Below are positions 59,919 to 64,000 of a stretch of 64,000 nucleotides of DNA, piece after piece. The notes under the pieces were generated by a model. The model was not told the origin of the DNA. It searched no databases and was given only the letters and a program-made list of their open reading frames with translations. Made by a program: the position numbers and the translations under genes. The stretch is from Vreelandella populi. Lineage in GTDB: Bacteria > Pseudomonadota > Gammaproteobacteria > Pseudomonadales > Halomonadaceae. The number at the start of each line of letters is the position of its first letter. The stretch's first letter is position 1. The stretch lies in assembly GCF_003989825.1 (NCBI RefSeq), contig NZ_RZHE01000006.1, forward strand, positions 372,001 through 436,000, read 5' to 3'.

Positions 59919-59957
59919 GTATTGGGCATTACTGCTGCGCCCACCTATTCTCAGGGT

Positions 59958-61280
59958 TTATCCCAGATATTTAATCATGACCCCAGCGGCCACGGCAGAG
60001 CCGATCACTCCCGCCACATTCGGGCCCATGGCATGCATCAACAGGAAGTTATGTGGATTCGCTTCAAGCCCGACCTTATTGGCTACCCGTGCAGCCATGG
60101 GCACGGCGGATACGCCGGCCGCGCCAATCAGCGGGTTAATCGGCATACGGCTCATCAGGTTCATCAGCTTGGCCATTAACACACCCGCCGCCGTACCAAT
60201 TCCGAAGGCGATGATACCCAAGCCTAGAATGCCCAGGGTTTGCACCGAGAGGAAACTGTCGGCCATCAGCTTTGATCCCACCGAAAGCCCTAAGATGATG
60301 GTCACGATATTGATCAGCGCATTCTGAGCCGTATCGGAAAGCCGCTCGACGACGCCACATTCGCGCATCAAATTACCAAAGCAGAACATGCCTAAAAGCG
60401 GTGCCGCATCGGGCAGAAACAGTGCTACCAGAATCAGCAGCATCAGCGGAAAAACGATCTTTTCCAGCTTGGATACCGGGCGCAGCTGCGTCATGGTGAT
60501 CTGGCGCTCTTTCTCAGTAGTGAGAAGACGCATGATAGGCGGTTGGATCAACGGCACCAGCGCCATATAGGCATAGGCGGCCACCGCGATCGCGCCAAGC
60601 AGTTCAGGCGCAAGGACGCTCGAGACGTAGATCGAGGTCGGCCCGTCAGCCCCGCCAATGATGCCGATGGCCGCCGCCTGGTTGAGCGAGAAATCCATTA
60701 CGCCCATCGAGGTTAAGAGCACGGCGCCAAACAGCGTGGCGAAGATCCCAAACTGGGCGGCCGCCCCCAGAAACAGCGTGCGCGGGTTTGCCAGAAGCGG
60801 GCCAAAATCGGTCATCGCACCCACGCCCATAAAGATCAGCAGCGGTGCAATGCCTGATGCGATGGCCACCCGATAGAAGTTATACAACATGCCGTCGCTG
60901 TAGCCGACGCTCATCGCGATATCTCTGGCGGCGCGCAGCTGATCCGGCGCTACGTCACCATGAGCCAGCAGCTTCAACGTCTCGCGCCAATTTTCTACGC
61001 CAGCAAGCGGGTCAAGGGTGGTGCCAAGCGCGGCACTTATCTGTTGCAGCACTGCCGGCCTTGCCACTTCAATGGCCTGGTCCAACGCCGAGATGGCAAG
61101 CCCCGCTTCTGGGATATTGGCCAGAATCCCGCCAAAGCCGATAGGCACCAGCAAGAGCGGCTCAAACTTCTTGTGAATCGCCAGGTAGAGTAGCAATAAC
61201 CCCACCACGATCATGACCGCCTGGCCAAGCTCGAGGTTATAAAGCCCCGAGCCTTCCCATAAGGTGATTAGTTTTTCCAT
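59958..61280 (-). CDS. oadB: Oxaloacetate decarboxylase beta subunit
   Basis: 440 residues, multi-spanning. The Na+-translocating motif [16 protein letters not shown] and the family patterns [14 protein letters not shown] and [18 protein letters not shown] are present. It decarboxylates carboxybiotin while exporting Na+. It lies 12 nt after oadA. Confidence 0.96.
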   Translation of the reverse strand: MEKLITLWEGSGLYNLELGQAVMIVVGLLLLYLAIHKKFEPLLLVPIGFGGILANIPEAGLAISALDQAIEVARPAVLQQISAALGTTLDPLAGVENWRETLKLLAHGDVAPDQLRAARDIAMSVGYSDGMLYNFYRVAIASGIAPLLIFMGVGAMTDFGPLLANPRTLFLGAAAQFGIFATLFGAVLLTSMGVMDFSLNQAAAIGIIGGADGPTSIYVSSVLAPELLGAIAVAAYAYMALVPLIQPPIMRLLTTEKERQITMTQLRPVSKLEKIVFPLMLLILVALFLPDAAPLLGMFCFGNLMRECGVVERLSDTAQNALINIVTIILGLSVGSKLMADSFLSVQTLGILGLGIIAFGIGTAAGVLMAKLMNLMSRMPINPLIGAAGVSAVPMAARVANKVGLEANPHNFLLMHAMGPNVAGVIGSAVAAGVMIKYLG

Positions 61281-61292
61281 GCCCGGGTGCCC

Positions 61293-63104
61293 TTAAAGCT
61301 CAATCAGTGCGTCACCAACAGCTACGCTGTCGCCTTCGCTAACGTTAACTTTCGAGACCGTACCGGCGCTGCTGGCACGAATTTCGGTTTCCATTTTCAT
61401 CGCTTCAAGGATGATCACTACATCCCCTTCGGCGACCTGATCGCCCGGGCGCACGTTCACTTTGAAGATATTGCCGGCAAGCGGCGCGGCAATGCTCTCG
61501 CCGCTGCTCGCAACAGGTGCCGGTGAAGGCACAGACGAGGCGCTCGTGGTTTCTTGAACCTGGCCGATATCCCCGCCTTCAGACACTTCAACGACAAATG
61601 CCTTGCCATTGAGCTTGACGGTATAGGTTTCCGGGCCACGGGCGGGCGCCGGGGTACTAGCCTTGATCGTACTCGGCACCTTGGCCATTTCGCTGCCGGC
61701 AGCCTGGGGGGCGGGCTCAAAGGCATCGGGGTTGTCGCGGTTCTTGAGAAACTTGAGGCCAATCTGAGGGAACAGGGCGTAGGTCAATACGTCGTCCAGC
61801 TCGCGTTCGCCTTCGGCCATGCGTATTTTTTCCGCACCGGCCTTCTCTTTAAGTTCCGCTGCGAGGCGCTGCATTTCCGGCTGAAGGTTATCCGCTGGGC
61901 GGCAGGTGATCGGTTCACCGCCTTCCAGCACGCGCGCCTGAAGCTCCTTGTTGAACGGCGCGGGGGCTGCGCCGTACTCGCCTTTCAGAAGCGCCTGCAC
62001 TTCCTTGGAGATCGACTTGTAGCGCTCACCCATCATCACGTTCATGACCGCCTGGGTACCGACGATTTGCGAGGTAGGCGTGACCAGCGGAATAAAGCCC
62101 AAGTCCTCGCGCACGCGGGGGATTTCTTCCAGCACGTCGTCCAGCTTGTCACCCGCGCCCTGCTCCTTGAGCTGGCCTTCCATGTTAGTAAGCATGCCGC
62201 CCGGCACCTGTGCTACTAGAATGCGCGAGTCGATACCGCGCAGCGAGCCTTCAAAGGCGGCATATTTCTTGCGCACTTCGCGGAAGTAGCTGGCGATGTC
62301 TTCGAGTAGTTCAAGATCCAATCCGGTATCGCGGTCGGTATCTTTAAGCATCGCCACAACGGACTCAGTCGGACTATGGCCATAGGTCATGGACATGGAG
62401 GAAATGGCCGTATCCACGTTATCGATGCCGGCTTCTACCGCTTTAAGTATGGTGGAGGTAGATAGTCCGGTGGTGGCGTGACAGTGCAGGTGAACGGGAA
62501 TAGATAAGTTTTTCTTCAGACGGGTTACCAGCTCAAACGCTGTATACGGCGTCAAAAGCCCCGCCATATCCTTGATAGCCAGCGAGTCTGCACCCATTGC
62601 CGCAATGGTTGAGGCAAGGTCGACCCAGCTATCCAGGGTATGGACCGGACTTACCGTATAGGAAATGGTGCCCTGAGCGTGGCCGCCTACCTGACGCACC
62701 GCCTTGATAGCGCGCTCTAAATTGCGCGGGTCGTTCATGGCATCAAACACACGGAACACGTCGACACCGTTATACTTGGCCCGCTCGACAAACTTGTCGA
62801 CCACATCATCGGCGTAGTGCCGATAGCCCAGCAGGTTCTGGCCGCGCAGCAGCATGGCTTGCGGCGTATTGGGCATGGCTTCTTTCAGAGCCCGAATACG
62901 CTCCCAAGGGTCTTCGCCCAGGTAGCGAATGCACGCATCGAAGGTGGCGCCGCCCCAGGTTTCAAGCGACCAGTAGCCGACGCGATCCAGCTTTTCGGCG
63001 ATAGGCAGCATGTCTTCAAGGCGCAGGCGAGTGGCAAACAGCGACTGATGGGCGTCGCGCAGCACAACATCGGTAATTCCCAGCGGGCGTTTTGTCTCGT
63101 TCAT
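61293..63104 (-). CDS. oadA: Oxaloacetate decarboxylase alpha subunit
   Basis: 603 residues: N-terminal carboxyltransferase TIM barrel ([20 protein letters not shown]), the PYC/OADA conserved domain, a Pro/Ala linker (about 490-530), and a biotinyl domain with EAMKMET, where Lys570 is the biotinylated residue. It transfers the carboxyl of oxaloacetate to biotin. Operon oadG-oadA-oadB. Confidence 0.97.
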   Translation of the reverse strand: MNETKRPLGITDVVLRDAHQSLFATRLRLEDMLPIAEKLDRVGYWSLETWGGATFDACIRYLGEDPWERIRALKEAMPNTPQAMLLRGQNLLGYRHYADDVVDKFVERAKYNGVDVFRVFDAMNDPRNLERAIKAVRQVGGHAQGTISYTVSPVHTLDSWVDLASTIAAMGADSLAIKDMAGLLTPYTAFELVTRLKKNLSIPVHLHCHATTGLSTSTILKAVEAGIDNVDTAISSMSMTYGHSPTESVVAMLKDTDRDTGLDLELLEDIASYFREVRKKYAAFEGSLRGIDSRILVAQVPGGMLTNMEGQLKEQGAGDKLDDVLEEIPRVREDLGFIPLVTPTSQIVGTQAVMNVMMGERYKSISKEVQALLKGEYGAAPAPFNKELQARVLEGGEPITCRPADNLQPEMQRLAAELKEKAGAEKIRMAEGERELDDVLTYALFPQIGLKFLKNRDNPDAFEPAPQAAGSEMAKVPSTIKASTPAPARGPETYTVKLNGKAFVVEVSEGGDIGQVQETTSASSVPSPAPVASSGESIAAPLAGNIFKVNVRPGDQVAEGDVVIILEAMKMETEIRASSAGTVSKVNVSEGDSVAVGDALIEL

Positions 63105-63195
63105 GGCGATAGCTCACACGTTGAAATTATAGATATGTAGTAAAACTAACAAAAAAAGCCGATTTGAATGTCGTAGTCAACAAAGTGCGGGTCGT

Positions 63196-63453
63196 TTAAT
63201 TTGGTGGCGAAGAACGATAACGATGCACCGCAGCACTGATGACCGCCTGAATCTCGGCGTCGTTATCCGCATGCACTGGTGCACGCACGCCTTGAGAACC
63301 TGGCGAGGCCGGTGCCGACAACGGCTGAAAACGCCCAACCAATTTTGACATCAACGTAACACTAACCACTAAAACTGTAAGAAAAACAAAAACAAACCCC
63401 ATACCCAGCCCCATAATGGCCAGGCCCTCCTGGAGCAGCTCCGAATCCTGCAT
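63196..63453 (-). CDS. oadG: Oxaloacetate decarboxylase gamma subunit
   Basis: 85 residues with one membrane helix (MGLGMGFVFVFLTVLVVSVTLMSKLV, the OadG hallmark) and a polar tail ending in IQAVISAAVHRYR. A strong ribosome site, AGGAGGGGAG, precedes ATG 63453. It anchors the alpha subunit to OadB. First gene of the operon, divergent from dusC. Confidence 0.94.
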   Translation of the reverse strand: MQDSELLQEGLAIMGLGMGFVFVFLTVLVVSVTLMSKLVGRFQPLSAPASPGSQGVRAPVHADNDAEIQAVISAAVHRYRSSPPN

Positions 63454-63579
63454 AACTCCCCTCCTGTTGTTAGGCGCTCATCAAGCCCCTAAGGACGATA
63501 AAAGCTCCTTGGCGTAATGAAAGTAATACACTAACCTGCCACACCTAGCATAGTTTGCAATCGCGCCATAGTGGAAGTC

Positions 63580-64000
63580 ATGGTTGTTAATTTACTACAA
63601 AACGGAAAGATTGGCCTTGCCCCGATGGAAGGCGTCATCGATGCGCTCACTCGTGAGCTGTTGACGCGTCAGGCAGGATTCGACTGGACTGTTACCGAGT
63701 TTGTCCGCGTGGTGGATACGCGCTTACCACCCCGCGTGTTCTACCGTCACTGCCCCGAGCTTGCCAAGCGCCCTGTGGCGACGCCAAGTGGCGTTCCCGT
63801 GCATATACAGCTACTTGGCTCTGATCCTGAGGCGCTTGCCGAGAACGCCCGCCAGGCGCTTGCGCTCGGCGCGCTAAGCGTTGATCTTAATTTCGGCTGT
63901 CCGGCCAAACTGGTCAATCGTCACGATGGCGGCGCCTCGCTACTCCGCCGTCCTGAGCGTGTCTATCAGGCGGTCAAGGCCGTAGCTGAAGCGCTTGGCG
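63580..64000 (+). CDS. dusC: tRNA-dihydrouridine synthase, 5' part (DusC type)
   Basis: The frame is open from ATG 63580 to the window end, so the gene continues beyond. The FMN TIM-barrel start ([19 protein letters not shown]) and the Dus signature [24 protein letters not shown] are present. MEGVxDxLTR and TEFVRVVD suggest the DusC branch, which modifies U16. The active-site cysteine is in NFGCPAK. Confidence 0.93.
   Translation, partial: MVVNLLQNGKIGLAPMEGVIDALTRELLTRQAGFDWTVTEFVRVVDTRLPPRVFYRHCPELAKRPVATPSGVPVHIQLLGSDPEALAENARQALALGALSVDLNFGCPAKLVNRHDGGASLLRRPERVYQAVKAVAEALG

Overview
The window reads as chromosomal DNA of a halophilic gammaproteobacterium, most likely Halomonadaceae (Halomonas, Vreelandella or a close relative). 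The pointers are the GC-rich housekeeping genes, a complete oadGAB sodium-pumping oxaloacetate decarboxylase, a long ZipA, and the gammaproteobacterial sets guaB-guaA, yciO/yciV/yciI, smc/zipA/ligA and ccmA-I. The genus is inferred from gene content only. No rRNA, tRNA or CRISPR array was recognised.

Layout. 1-12.6 kb is an accessory stretch of small metabolic and stress genes: a cupin end, a TetR-DJ-1/PfpI-DUF1330 operon behind a NemR-like palindrome, a CYP152 cytochrome P450, a diguanylate cyclase, two LysR regulators next to RidA-like and aldo/keto reductase genes, an NmrA-like reductase, an IS3 remnant and a secreted protein with an internal duplication. 12.8-18.9 kb is a strongly AT-rich defence-type island between yedI and the 3' end of guaA. 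It holds an abutting C5-cytosine methyltransferase and AspBHI-like nuclease pair, then a two-gene signalling module: a protein with two GHKL ATPase domains and a protein with a receiver domain plus an unknown C-terminal domain. 19-27.3 kb holds guaAB, a DsbA-family oxidoreductase, xseA, a CMD-family protein, a class III aminotransferase and an RpiR regulator. 27.5-30 kb is a three-gene membrane/stress cluster (DUF3618-like, holin-superfamily, low-complexity membrane protein).

30.6-43.6 kb contains an SDR dehydrogenase, argA, a Pit phosphate transporter with its DUF47 partner, a CYTH triphosphatase, a K+ channel with a C-terminal zinc ribbon, yciO, yciV/rnm, yciI, mnmC, yheU and ligA. 43.7-51.7 kb holds zipA and smc, separated by a D-tartrate dehydratase gene and its divergent LysR regulator. 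51.7-58.5 kb is a complete cytochrome c maturation operon, ccmABCDEFGHI, on the minus strand. 58.7-59.9 kb holds an apparent SOS-controlled LexA/UmuD-like protein that lacks its catalytic serine, followed directly by yigZ. 59.9-63.5 kb is oadGAB, and the window ends inside dusC.

The best candidates for undescribed biology are (1) the dual-GHKL/receiver pair in the defence island, (2) the methyltransferase beside a nuclease of a family known for cutting methylated DNA, and (3) the orphan UmuD-like protein with Arg in place of Ser, behind three tandem 16-bp LexA-box-like units.
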